Positions 14,265 to 22,025 of a DNA stretch of 28,772 nt are shown in pieces. The notes under the pieces are model-generated. The model had not been told where the DNA came from. It worked only from the letters and a program-made list of their open reading frames with translations, and made no database searches. A program made the position numbers and the translations under genes. Source of the DNA: CAYINU01 sp964364855 (GTDB taxonomy: Bacteria; Margulisbacteria; Marinamargulisbacteria; CAYINU01); the NCBI GenBank assembly GCA_964364855.1, contig CAYINU010000014.1, positions 1 to 28,772 of the forward strand, in the 5' to 3' direction. Position 1 is the stretch's first letter. Each line of letters opens with the position of its first letter.

Positions 14265-14377
14265 TCCACTCACCCGCGGTGTAGCCACGTCTCCATTACC
14301 AAAAGCACCGTAACCAACACGATTCCACTCACAAAATAGGGGAACCGACGCGCTTTTTGGTGGGCCAATTCTTGGCC
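14265..14377 (+). repeat. 113-bp direct repeat, right copy
   Basis: Identical to 12431-12543. This copy is the natural 3' end of the intact ZIP-like gene. Confidence 0.95.
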
Positions 14378-15028
14378 CAGTACCTGGTATAAAATGGCTC
14401 CCGACAAAAACGCGATCATCAGGGCCACAAACATCACATGAATAGGGTCACTGATGGCACTGACCCCCCAGCCCGCCGCCAAACTGCCAGCCAAAATCAA
14501 CCGCCCGTATCGGGAATACCGATTTGGAAAACACGCCATCAAATGCAAATCCAAAATCACATTATGCAGACCCATTGCCACCGTAAAAATTACCGTGTAG
14601 GCCAGACCGGTCTGTACCCGCAGCGGCATCGAATAAGCCACACAAAAATTGAGTAGGGCATAGAACAGCATCGTGACCCCAAAAGCCGTATTGGCCTCGC
14701 CTTGGGGACTCTTTTTTTCTCCGTGCAGGCCCAGGCCGTAATACAAGACAAATCCCAACATCGCAATCGCAAAAACGGCCAAATCCAAAAACGGGGTCAA
14801 CTGGTCAAATCCCGCCAACAGTTTACCGATGGTGGCATTGCCTTCCACCAGCTCGGGAAGCATATGCAAAAACACATAGGCCGCTGAAATCCCGGCGGAA
14901 AAAGACAGAAAATAGTCGGATCTAATCCAGGTGATCCGCACAAGCCTGGTTGCAAAAAGATGGGCCGAAATCAGGACAGCTGTAATCACAAATGCAACGC
15001 TCAGATCACCGAACGATAGGATATCCAC
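14270..15028 (-). CDS. ZIP-like multi-pass membrane protein
   Basis: The 252-aa protein has about seven or eight membrane helices, including helices near residues 10-27, 40-58, 78-98 and 120-140. YVFLHMLPEL is typical of ZIP metal transporters, and a helix with MGLHNVILDLHLM falls where ZIP proteins have HNxPEG. The second half of that metal site is not conserved (VILD), and the HExPHE site is not seen, so metal transport is doubtful. The start is GTG 15028 with GGAGG 5-6 nt upstream. Before the 1.7-kb insertion, this gene and the RAYT-like gene met tail-to-tail. Confidence 0.8.
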   Translation of the reverse strand: MDILSFGDLSVAFVITAVLISAHLFATRLVRITWIRSDYFLSFSAGISAAYVFLHMLPELVEGNATIGKLLAGFDQLTPFLDLAVFAIAMLGFVLYYGLGLHGEKKSPQGEANTAFGVTMLFYALLNFCVAYSMPLRVQTGLAYTVIFTVAMGLHNVILDLHLMACFPNRYSRYGRLILAGSLAAGWGVSAISDPIHVMFVALMIAFLSGAILYQVLGQELAHQKARRFPYFVSGIVLVTVLLVMETWLHRG

Positions 15029-15148
15029 ATACCCTCCGAAACCGCGAAATTGTTATCAGTATAACGGGTATGCGCCAACCGCAGAATGCAATTGACCCGT
15101 GCGGATTCCGATAATAGTGTTAGATTTTTGTTAGTGTGAGGCGTAGTA

Positions 15149-16342
15149 ATGCAAGCAGTGTTGAGAACAGCAGCCGGTTATGGCAGCCATTTAGTGTGTA
15201 GGGTATTCAGAGCATCCAGCCAGACCTTGGTACCTCAAACAACACGTACAGTTGTGACTGCGATAGATGCCACCCACAAAGAACGTATCAGTGCGCTAGA
15301 AGCAAAGCCAGAGTTGTTAGCAGCGGAGGAAATACGCTGGGTAAACGGCTATCCATCCGCAGCTTATTTTAATACCCCCCGCACGGACAAAGCAGGTATG
15401 CCTTATGACGGCAACCAGATTATCTTGGGAGTTAAAGCCGTCAATGACTGCTTGGTCGAGGCTTTAAAAGCAAGAAAACTAATGGTTGCTAATACCGCGG
15501 CCGTTTTCCGAGCCATGAGACAAATCGAAGCGGGCAGTAAGACATTGGCAATTTGTGATGCTGATGGGACCTTGTTAGATACGAACGCTCAGCAAGCAGT
15601 CCAGAACTGCAGACATTATAAACGGTTCGGTATTCTTTATAGATTTGATGGAAAAGTCTATACCTCATGGACAGCTATGCAAGCCGGCACATGCGGCAGA
15701 CCCTTTGGCGTTCAAGTCCAGGGAGACCTATCCTCTTTCGTCCAAGCAATGGTCAGGGATTACAATGCCGAAGCAATAGCAGGATTACCGGGCTATACTG
15801 CTTATTCGGGTATGCGTACCGCCTTAGAGACCTTGGCCGAACAGGATATCCCTTCGATTGTCGTGACCGCCAATTCCGCAACAGGTGTTGGCGCTATATT
15901 GCAACGTGAAGCACTCCCCATCATGGATTTGCGTTCGGGATTTGATCTCCAAAAGTCCAAATTCCAACTGTTTTTAGATGTATCAAGGGCCTATCCCGGA
16001 CGGGTGATGATTTGCGCAGGAGATACATTGCACGACGCCGATCACATGGCCGAGGCAGCAGCCCAAAGTTCGTCACCCTTTGTCTCCACCTGTGTCGTCA
16101 ATGAACATGGCATCATACCCCCGGTGTATTCTGCTACACGCTTTGATGTACTGGTAAGCGGATCTACAGGGCTTCAACTATTACCCAGTGCGTTATCCGG
16201 ACATTCGAAATTTCTTCTTATCACAGATTTCGTAGAATCAACCGAAAAAAGGGTCCTCAATGACAACACTTTAACCCCTCAGGCCACTCAGGTCGCTTTG
16301 AGCGTATTAAAAGCACTGAGCTTGCGTTCCTCTCTGGCTTAG
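15149..16342 (+). CDS. HAD-superfamily phosphatase with novel N-terminal region
   Basis: The 397-aa protein has all four HAD motifs. Motif I is CDADGTLLD (D137 is the nucleophile and D139 the acid/base), motif II is VVTANSATG near 238-246, motif III is QKSK near 270, and motif IV is CAGDTLHDADHM near 291-302. A cap insertion of about 80 residues lies between motifs I and II. Residues 1-130 and the C-terminal 60 residues match nothing I know. GAGG lies about 9 nt before the ATG. The substrate is unknown. It stands alone, divergent from the ZIP-like gene. Confidence 0.8.
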   Translation: MQAVLRTAAGYGSHLVCRVFRASSQTLVPQTTRTVVTAIDATHKERISALEAKPELLAAEEIRWVNGYPSAAYFNTPRTDKAGMPYDGNQIILGVKAVNDCLVEALKARKLMVANTAAVFRAMRQIEAGSKTLAICDADGTLLDTNAQQAVQNCRHYKRFGILYRFDGKVYTSWTAMQAGTCGRPFGVQVQGDLSSFVQAMVRDYNAEAIAGLPGYTAYSGMRTALETLAEQDIPSIVVTANSATGVGAILQREALPIMDLRSGFDLQKSKFQLFLDVSRAYPGRVMICAGDTLHDADHMAEAAAQSSSPFVSTCVVNEHGIIPPVYSATRFDVLVSGSTGLQLLPSALSGHSKFLLITDFVESTEKRVLNDNTLTPQATQVALSVLKALSLRSSLA

Positions 16343-16449
16343 CTGGTTATTGACAGTCCGTCGGTTTTCACGGCAAGATCTGATAAAGCCTCCAACATTA
16401 CGTTAGGTTAGCTGCCTTTAAGTTTGATTTTGTAACATAGGATTTGGGC

Positions 16450-17181
16450 GTGAAGACCAAAATTGTATTCCTTTGTTCTCGGGTATCTTTTTATGCCCAA
16501 ATACTCTCTGACTATCTCTCGCGGCACCAAATGTCGTCCTACATTTTGCCGGATTACCAACTCAAAACCTTGCCAAAATGGCAGGACCCCATTGCCTTTG
16601 TCGTGCTTGATGAAAGCCGAGAAACGCCGCTGCTGCGTGCCCTGATCGAAAGGCTTAATACCTACCAGATTTCAGACCGAAATGGCATCTATCATTTGGT
16701 CACCCGTGACGCCACCAAACTCCAATCCGACGTCGAGTGGCCCAAGCATACCCCCGGTCTGCGCCAGGCCAGACCGCTGCCATTTCCGATGATTCGATTT
16801 AACCTGGGCAATCTCTGCGCCACCCTTTCGCAAAGTGTTGCTTTGCGCCAAGAAGCCCAGCAACTCCCAGACTCTCCCGCTGCGTTTTTTTCAAAGCAAT
16901 TGGGACGCATGTACGCCCGCTTAACAGCAACCTTGCACCATGAATTTCGCAATTCATTGACCCCGATTCATTGCATTTCCCAACTGCTAAAAAAAGAAGG
17001 TGATAAACTGCCAAAGCCACTGGAAAAGCGGGTCGACAACATTACCCAACTGAGTCGTACCCTGCGCCAGAATTTGAATCTATTTAATCAAGGATTTCGG
17101 AGCCAATACCCCGACTTATTTGAAAGTATCGAAGAAGCGCAGCAAGTGGGTTTCAAAATCCCGTTGGATGGTTTTCAGTAG
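16450..17181 (+). CDS. H-box protein with receiver-like N-terminus and no ATPase domain
   Basis: The 243-aa protein contains TATLHHEFRNSLTPIHCISQLLKK (around residue 164), a very good HisKA dimerisation/phosphoacceptor helix. It ends about 80 residues later without N, G1 or G2 boxes. The first 110 residues alternate strands and helices like a receiver domain (KIVFLCSRVSFYAQILSDYL, then AFVVLDESRE) but lack the acidic pocket. GTG 16450 has AGGA 8 nt upstream; TTG 16444 is too close. It could be a histidine phosphotransfer protein or a scaffold for another kinase. Its last 66 bp overlap yqeG on the other strand. Confidence 0.75.
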   Translation: MKTKIVFLCSRVSFYAQILSDYLSRHQMSSYILPDYQLKTLPKWQDPIAFVVLDESRETPLLRALIERLNTYQISDRNGIYHLVTRDATKLQSDVEWPKHTPGLRQARPLPFPMIRFNLGNLCATLSQSVALRQEAQQLPDSPAAFFSKQLGRMYARLTATLHHEFRNSLTPIHCISQLLKKEGDKLPKPLEKRVDNITQLSRTLRQNLNLFNQGFRSQYPDLFESIEEAQQVGFKIPLDGFQ

Positions 17182-17658
17182 TGACAGCCGCCGGTCTATG
17201 GGTTCCACCCAGACGGTATAGGCACCTACCCAATTGCCCGCAACCACATCGGTTAAGATCTGGTCTCCCACGACAACACTGCGCCGCGGGTCAAAGCCAT
17301 ACTTATGCGCCAAACTCCGGATGCTAAAGGTGAAGGGTTTTAAAGAAAAAAATGTGCCCATAACCTGGACTTGATCGCAGAGCAAGCATACCCGTTTTTT
17401 GCTACTGTTATTAGACACCAAAAACACTCGGAAACCCTGCTTTTTGACTTGCTCAATCCAAGTGCTTTTTTGCAGGCTCATATAGCGCTGACGGCGGGTA
17501 AGCAGGGTATTGTCCACATCCAAAAGCAACGTATCATAGCCCCGCTCTGCCAAGGCACCCAACGGGATCATTTCCACAGACGCATAGGCCGCATCGGGCA
17601 TGACCAGTTCTCTGCCCATGCGTAAATATTGCCTACCCAGTTGGTTCCAGCGATTCAT
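17116..17658 (-). CDS. yqeG: YqeG-family HAD-IIIA phosphatase
   Basis: The 180-aa protein has motif I LLLDVDNTLL, motif II FLVSNNSSKKRV and motif IV VVVGDQILTDVVAGN, the order and spacing of the YqeG/GEP4 family (phosphatidylglycerophosphatase-like; some members act on PGP). The start overlaps the hisG stop (ATGA), with no separate ribosome site, so translation is coupled. The 3' end overlaps the convergent H-box gene by 66 bp, without room for a terminator. Confidence 0.9.
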   Translation of the reverse strand: MNRWNQLGRQYLRMGRELVMPDAAYASVEMIPLGALAERGYDTLLLDVDNTLLTRRQRYMSLQKSTWIEQVKKQGFRVFLVSNNSSKKRVCLLCDQVQVMGTFFSLKPFTFSIRSLAHKYGFDPRRSVVVGDQILTDVVAGNWVGAYTVWVEPIDRRLSLLKTIQRDFETHLLRFFDTFK

Positions 17659-18269
17659 CGGTTTTGGTTTAGCCGGTCGACCACGGACCGTACCGCACCA
17701 TAATCCAAGCGATAGTACGCCGGATTGGCAATCAGATAGGCTGTTGATGACAATATGGTATCGATTTCCACCAGGCCATTTTCTTTTAAAGAACGCCCCG
17801 TGGCCGTTAAATCACTGATGATATCCGACAGGCCCGTCGCCGGAGCCATTTCCACTGATCCATAGAGCTTGATCAGATGAACGTGTACACCCCGTTCACG
17901 GAAATAGCGGGCCGTAGTCGAGGGGAACTTGGTCGCACAGGTCATGCCATGACGCAGCTGCTCCGTACCCAACGGTCCGGCGAGCACCAACCTGCACGCT
18001 CCCACTCCCAAATCGATCAGCTGAATGACTGCCGGGTCCTTTTCCACCAGCACATCTCGGCCTACCACACCCAGATCCGCAGCACCAGCCGTGACGTATT
18101 CGGACACGTCCCAGGGCCGGGCTTGTAGCAGCTGCAGATCCCCCGTTTTGGCCGTGCTGATCAGCTGCCGTCCCGACACGGCATCCTCATCAAAATGCCA
18201 ACCCGCTTTGGCAAATAAGGCTAGCGCATCGGCGAACAAATGGCCTTTTGCGACGGCGACTTTAATCAT
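17655..18269 (-). CDS. hisG: ATP phosphoribosyltransferase, short form
   Basis: The 204-aa enzyme catalyses the first step of histidine biosynthesis: ATP plus PRPP to phosphoribosyl-ATP. VAVAKGHLF and the PRPP-site region GSVEMAPATGLSDIISDLTATG are present. It lacks the C-terminal regulatory domain of long HisG enzymes (about 300 aa), so it needs HisZ, whose gene is directly upstream and overlaps by ATGA. The rest of the histidine pathway is not in the window. Confidence 0.95.
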   Translation of the reverse strand: MIKVAVAKGHLFADALALFAKAGWHFDEDAVSGRQLISTAKTGDLQLLQARPWDVSEYVTAGAADLGVVGRDVLVEKDPAVIQLIDLGVGACRLVLAGPLGTEQLRHGMTCATKFPSTTARYFRERGVHVHLIKLYGSVEMAPATGLSDIISDLTATGRSLKENGLVEIDTILSSTAYLIANPAYYRLDYGAVRSVVDRLNQNR

Positions 18270-19126
18270 GGCCGGCTCGCTTTCTGATGACGCAAAGCTT
18301 GCCCCAATCGGTTCACATTTAAGGCAAATCCAACTGCCGACCGCTGGGCACCATAGACAGCCAACAGCCCATCATAGCGTCCCCCGGAACCGACCACCTG
18401 ACCGACGCCCTCCACATACACATCAAAAACCAGGCCGGTGTAATACTGCGTGTCTTTAATCAAGCCGGGGTTAAATTGCACGTGGCTAGACCACGCTTCT
18501 CGCCGGACGTTTTGCATCAATGCATTGATTTCAGGAACAGATTGAACGACTTTTTCTCCCTCTGTTTGAGGAAGCCTCCCAAAGGCCACATAGTTGGCGG
18601 CAAGCAAGGCCGCTTTTTGCGCCTCTGTGACCATGGCCATGGTGCTCAGATGGCCAATATCCACCACAAATCGTTGCAGCCCTAGTGCCTTTAGCCCTTC
18701 GACGCATAACCGGATGAGCTCAAAATCCCCATCAGATTCAGCAGCACCGATAAGCTCCACACCTGCTTGTAAAATTTCCACATCCTCAAATCGTTCCGGT
18801 CGCGGTTTTCGGAACACGCTATCCATATAGAAAAGCCTTATCGGCAGCGTCTCATGTATGAGCTGGGTCGCCACAATACGGGCAATCGGTGTGGTGTGAT
18901 CGGGGCGTAACGCGACCAATGTGCCGTCTGCATCAAAAAATGTGATGGCCGCCTCCCGCATGCGCTCCGACAACCCCGGACGCAAGACGGACCAATACTC
19001 CAGGCTGGGTGTTTTAATGCGACGGTACTGCCCAGACTCAAAAACGGCTTTGAGTTGGCTCATTATCCATTCGGCTTCTTCGGTTGCGTCGGGCACCCAA
19101 TCGCGGACGCCATTTGGAGTTAACAT
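18266..19126 (-). CDS. hisZ: ATP phosphoribosyltransferase regulatory subunit
   Basis: The 286-aa protein is a catalytically dead relative of histidyl-tRNA synthetase that forms the HisG/HisZ octamer and gives histidine feedback. It starts MLTPNGVRDWVPDATEE, the expected N-terminus. Class II synthetase-like segments PDHTTPIARIV, LFYMDSVFRKPR and GSGGRYDGLL are visible. The frame extends to 19243, but that would overlap tRNA-Leu, so ATG 19126 is chosen. TATCAT (19134-19139 on this strand) ends 7 nt before the ATG, suggesting a leaderless message. Confidence 0.93.
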   Translation of the reverse strand: MLTPNGVRDWVPDATEEAEWIMSQLKAVFESGQYRRIKTPSLEYWSVLRPGLSERMREAAITFFDADGTLVALRPDHTTPIARIVATQLIHETLPIRLFYMDSVFRKPRPERFEDVEILQAGVELIGAAESDGDFELIRLCVEGLKALGLQRFVVDIGHLSTMAMVTEAQKAALLAANYVAFGRLPQTEGEKVVQSVPEINALMQNVRREAWSSHVQFNPGLIKDTQYYTGLVFDVYVEGVGQVVGSGGRYDGLLAVYGAQRSAVGFALNVNRLGQALRHQKASRP

Positions 19127-19215
19127 GCGGGCTATGATACCACAAGCGCAGACAAGAACGACAAGGGCCTCCCGTTTACTTTTGTGAAGCCAATTGATAC
19201 ACTGCCCGGTCTGGC

Positions 19216-19300
19216 GCGCGAGTGGCGGAACTGGTAGACGCACTAGACTTAGGATCTAGCGCCGCAAGGCGTGGGGGTTCGAGTCCCTTCTCGCGCACCA
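19216..19300 (+). tRNA. tRNA-Leu (anticodon TAG)
   Basis: Acceptor stem GCGCGAG/CTCGCGC, anticodon loop CTTAGGA with TAG at 34-36, a long variable arm (GCGCCGCAAGGCGT) typical of class II tRNAs, T arm GGGTTCGAGTCCC, discriminator A and encoded CCA. It is divergent from hisZ and marks the left side of an accessory segment. Confidence 0.96.
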
Positions 19301-19333
19301 AACTGGACTTCCTAAGTAAGATAACCATAATTT

Positions 19334-19483
19334 ATGGGGTTTAAAAAATTAAAGCCAGGTAGTGTTGCCGTTGTTGCGATGGGGCTATCTGGGGTTGATC
19401 GATATATTGGGGAGACAAGATTTAATTTGGTGATTACGACATCGGGCGTTTTAGCCGGAGCGCATTTGGTTGGATTTATTTAA
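19334..19483 (+). CDS. Possible 49-aa small protein
   Basis: An uninterrupted frame starts MGFKKLKPGSVAVVAMGLSG and ends GAHLVGFI. The composition is Gly/Val-rich and could be a small membrane or beta structure. No good ribosome site is seen, and its end overlaps the RHH gene on the other strand by 8 nt. Low certainty; nothing else explains 19301-19475. Confidence 0.3.
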   Translation: MGFKKLKPGSVAVVAMGLSGVDRYIGETRFNLVITTSGVLAGAHLVGFI

Positions 19484-19658
19484 TTCTGTTGTTTGCCACC
19501 AGATATTGAATAATCAAGTCTTCAATGAGGTTTGTGGGTTTAAGGTGATTGGCTTTAGCAGAAGCTTCGACCAACGCCCAAAGTTCAGGATTGAGAGCGA
19601 GCGTTACGCGTTTGGATTTGTTGCGAACCAGTCTGGAAATGTTTTCCGGAGATGCCAT
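19476..19658 (-). CDS. Ribbon-helix-helix regulator
   Basis: The 60-aa protein has the RHH pattern: a beta strand KRVTLALNPELWALVEASAK, then helix 2 with KPTNLIEDLIIQYLV. It is basic at the N-terminus. Such proteins are dimeric repressors, often antitoxins or plasmid/phage regulators. No ribosome site is visible; TATATA about 10 nt before the ATG could be the -10 box of a leaderless message. The dyad at 19695-19714 in the divergent promoter is its likely operator. Confidence 0.75.
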   Translation of the reverse strand: MASPENISRLVRNKSKRVTLALNPELWALVEASAKANHLKPTNLIEDLIIQYLVANNRIK

Positions 19659-19694
19659 TACTTGCCACTATATATGCCAAAAAAATAACTTTAA

Positions 19695-19714
19695 ATACGA
19701 ATAAAATATCGTAT
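19695..19714 (+). promoter_or_regulatory. Inverted repeat, likely RHH operator, over promoter of the next gene
   Basis: ATACGA-8 nt-TCGTAT is a perfect dyad between a TTTAAA -35-like box (19690-19695) and TATAAT (19712-19717). Binding here would block the rightward promoter. The spacing suits a CopG/Arc-type dimer pair. Confidence 0.5.
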
Positions 19715-19746
19715 AATAATGTGCATATCTAAATGAGGAGGTTTCT

Positions 19747-19977
19747 ATGATTGACTCTAAAAAAGAATTGCGTGCTCGGTTTGAATGTGAGACGGATATT
19801 CGATTAGAGCCGGTCCCGGAGAATTGGCAGCAATATGCAATCTGGTTGGAAAAGGATGTGGCTTCCCGTCTAAATGCAGAAACAGCAGCGGAAAATTATC
19901 TGCTACGAGAAGTCTTTTTTCGGGTCTCCGATCTTCTGGAACAGGCTATAACACGCCCTGTGGCTGTGGGTAAATAA
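19747..19977 (+). CDS. Small acidic protein divergent from RHH regulator
   Basis: The 76-aa protein has a strong AGGAGG ribosome site 6-7 nt before the ATG. It is helical and acidic (ELRARFECETDIRLEPV, then a long helix with LNAETAAENYLLREVFFRVSDLLEQAI). It has no membrane segment or recognised domain. Divergent pairing with an RHH gene suggests a toxin-antitoxin-like or phage-like module, but this protein does not look like RelE, HicA or another known toxin. Confidence 0.65.
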   Translation: MIDSKKELRARFECETDIRLEPVPENWQQYAIWLEKDVASRLNAETAAENYLLREVFFRVSDLLEQAITRPVAVGK

Positions 19978-20033
19978 GTCCTAGAGGCCCTCTCATAATT
20001 TCTGAGACGGTTTCCCTATTGATGAGACCAGCT

Positions 20034-20360
20034 CTAGCCAAAAACTAAAACTTTATCTGAATTTTCGACCATTTTAAGCAAATCGGACATTGTGGAAATA
20101 GGACAAACATTATTTTCTTTCTTGCCGCGCAATTCCAAACAAGTGCCGCAGGCGTATATTTCGCCCTTCAAATTTTTGAACTCCGCCACTTTTGCAGAAA
20201 TATCAAAATCCTTGCTATCCGGAACGGTGTTTAACTCTGACCCTTCATTCATCAAAAATATTTCTACCTTATGGCCAGCTTTGAGTGCGGTAATTCCCAA
20301 GCGGAATGTATTCCACGCGTGCTCCGGTTTGTTTGATTGTAAGATAATGCCAAGTTTCAT
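20034..20360 (-). CDS. DsrE-family sulfurtransferase-like protein
   Basis: The 108-aa protein has the DsrE/DsrF-like fold. It starts MKLGIILQSNKPEHAWNTF (beta strand and loop), continues with GHKVEIFLMNEGSEL, and has the cysteine pair in YACGTCLELR. These proteins carry sulfur as persulfide between enzymes. ATG 20360 is chosen because the residues before it in the longer frame do not belong to the fold. It is the last gene of the arsR-SQR-dsrE operon and starts 10 nt after the SQR stop. Confidence 0.85.
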   Translation of the reverse strand: MKLGIILQSNKPEHAWNTFRLGITALKAGHKVEIFLMNEGSELNTVPDSKDFDISAKVAEFKNLKGEIYACGTCLELRGKKENNVCPISTMSDLLKMVENSDKVLVFG

Positions 20361-20370
20361 AATTTTATAA

Positions 20371-21528
20371 TTAAAACCATTTCCATAACCAGTACTTTTC
20401 AAATAATATCTTACCCCAGTACCATATTCTTGCCGGGCGTTTCATTTTTACCACCGGAGACGGTTCTGCATAAAAATTGCCGCTGGCAAAACCGGCTTTG
20501 CCAAAACCCATTTCCAAAAAGCAAAGTGCGCGTCCATCATATTCTTTTTTGGCAGGTAATCCTTTAATTTCTGAAATAATATTTTCCACAACTATTTCGG
20601 ATTCAAAATGAGCAAATACGCCTGCTTTTGGCAGCGGTTTTCCGGAAACAAGGGCAATGGCGGCAATATCGCCGATAGCAAACACATTTTCATATTTGGT
20701 TTTCAATGTTTTTTTATTTACCGGGACCCACCCCATCTCATTGCCAATACCAGATTCTTTAATTACTTTGGGGCCTTGATGCGGCGGTACGTAAACAAGC
20801 AAGTCAAAACTTTCGCCCCTATTTTTTTCAAACATGAGCTTTTTTGTATTTGAATCAACTGAAAGAAGCTGAACTTCTGGATTAAATTTAATATTTCTTG
20901 CTTCAACCATTGCTTTGATAACTTTGCCGTTTTCCGGACCGGCCGCCGGCATAGGTAGGGTCTCTGGCGTAAAAATACTTATCTCGATTTTATCCCTTAC
21001 CCCTTTCTTTTGAAAATACTCATCGAGCAAAAAGGCAGCCTCATACGGTGCGGCCGGACATTTGAAAGGCAAAGAAGATATTACGATTGCCACTTTACCA
21101 CCGGCAAAACTTTTCAAGTCGTCTCGTAATCGTTCTACTTCCTTCAAGTCATAAAGATTATATCCGCTTTGTGTAAGCTCCGGCACTTTTTCAGGCGCAA
21201 GTTCCGCGCCAAGAGAAATAATGAGATAGTCATATTTATAATCACCGCCCTGGGTTTTTACAGTTTTATTCGCAGGGTCAATTCTGGTTATTTTCTCATT
21301 AACTACCTCCATTCCTTTTCTTTCAAGCAAAGAAAGGGGCTTTTGGATTTTCTTGGCACGCCGCTTGCCAAGCATAAGACCCAAAAAAGCGGGAGCATAG
21401 ATATGCGTTTTATTTTTGTCTATTAAAATCACCCTGGTGTTCTTGCCGGCTTTTTTCTTAAGCTCATTTGCGGCAACCAGTCCGCCTGTACCGCCACCTA
21501 AAATAAGGATTGTTTTTTGCGTATTCAT
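20371..21528 (-). CDS. Sulfide:quinone oxidoreductase-like flavoprotein
   Basis: The 385-aa protein has an FAD dinucleotide fold ILILGGGTGGLVAANEL (8-23), a second glycine region, and the C-terminal FAD segment VFAIGDIAAI (282-291). C157 in FKCPAAPYEA matches the redox Cys segment of SQR/flavocytochrome c proteins, and C336 lies near the position of another SQR Cys. The end is aromatic and amphipathic (KYWLWKWF), as in membrane-attached SQR. With DsrE and ArsR partners, sulfide or persulfide oxidation is likely. The base composition is clearly more AT-rich than the chromosomal genes. Confidence 0.85.
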   Translation of the reverse strand: MNTQKTILILGGGTGGLVAANELKKKAGKNTRVILIDKNKTHIYAPAFLGLMLGKRRAKKIQKPLSLLERKGMEVVNEKITRIDPANKTVKTQGGDYKYDYLIISLGAELAPEKVPELTQSGYNLYDLKEVERLRDDLKSFAGGKVAIVISSLPFKCPAAPYEAAFLLDEYFQKKGVRDKIEISIFTPETLPMPAAGPENGKVIKAMVEARNIKFNPEVQLLSVDSNTKKLMFEKNRGESFDLLVYVPPHQGPKVIKESGIGNEMGWVPVNKKTLKTKYENVFAIGDIAAIALVSGKPLPKAGVFAHFESEIVVENIISEIKGLPAKKEYDGRALCFLEMGFGKAGFASGNFYAEPSPVVKMKRPARIWYWGKILFEKYWLWKWF

Positions 21529-21532
21529 AATT

Positions 21533-21874
21533 TCAAAATTTTTCCAACAATTTGCCGTTAGTTTCCAATTGTTCTTTTAATGTTTTTCTTAATGCGTCGT
21601 AGGCAAGAACAATTTTAGGGTTGGCAAGAGAATAAAAAATCGTTATGCCGTCACGCCGAGTTTTTACAATGTTCTGGGCTCGCATAACAGCTAAATGCTG
21701 AGAAACATTAGCTTTGGTAATGCCGAGCTTTTTGGCAATTTCTGACACACTCTTTTCTTTATCATCCCGAAGCGATTCGATAATTTCTAGTCGTTTGGGA
21801 TGGGATAAGGCCTTACACACTCTCGAGTGAAGCTCAAAAATCTTTCTTTCTATATTATTATTTTTGTCTGTCAT
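21533..21874 (-). CDS. ArsR-family winged-helix repressor
   Basis: The 113-aa protein has the ArsR HTH (KSVSEIAKKLGITKANVSQHLAVMRAQNIVKTRRDG) and wing. The helix before it is HSRVCKALSHPKRLEII, with a single Cys at position 20. Known sulfide/persulfide sensors of this family (SqrR/BigR) use two cysteines, so one Cys suggests a different chemistry or intersubunit bonding. The operon behind it encodes SQR and DsrE proteins. The stop lies 4 nt before the SQR start. Confidence 0.92.
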   Translation of the reverse strand: MTDKNNNIERKIFELHSRVCKALSHPKRLEIIESLRDDKEKSVSEIAKKLGITKANVSQHLAVMRAQNIVKTRRDGITIFYSLANPKIVLAYDALRKTLKEQLETNGKLLEKF

Positions 21875-21891
21875 AACTATTATTTGCAGAG

Positions 21892-21943
21892 TTTCGAATA
21901 TATGCTATATCGTAAGTATATGAAATTAAGCTTTCTTTGTCAA
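21892..21943 (-). promoter_or_regulatory. Promoter and operator of arsR-SQR-dsrE
   Basis: On the minus strand a perfect TTGACA (21938-21943), a 17-bp spacer and TATACT (21915-21920) form a strong promoter. A 34-bp dyad, TTTC..ATATA...ATATAT..GAAA at 21892-21925, overlaps the -10 box and start site, where an ArsR repressor would block transcription. Confidence 0.75.
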
Positions 21944-22025
21944 ACAACCTAAATAAACCCCTGGCCAGCTCAAAATGCCATATTTAATTTCCGATAGTAA
22001 AATGTTAAAATCACCCCCTAGCGAC

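Noticed and set aside
13632..14288. 218-aa minus-strand frame opposite the outer-membrane gene
   Set aside because: The plus-strand frame has a signal peptide, barrel pattern and terminal Phe. The minus frame has no domain or ribosome site and crosses the repeat junction.
14270..15028. Functional zinc transporter ZIP
   Set aside because: Fold and some motifs fit, but the metal-binding HNxPEG and HExPHE motifs are not conserved, so only a ZIP-like label is used.
19127..19243. Longer hisZ start at 19243
   Set aside because: It would overlap tRNA-Leu, and the extra residues do not resemble HisZ. MLTPNGVRDW is the expected N-terminus.
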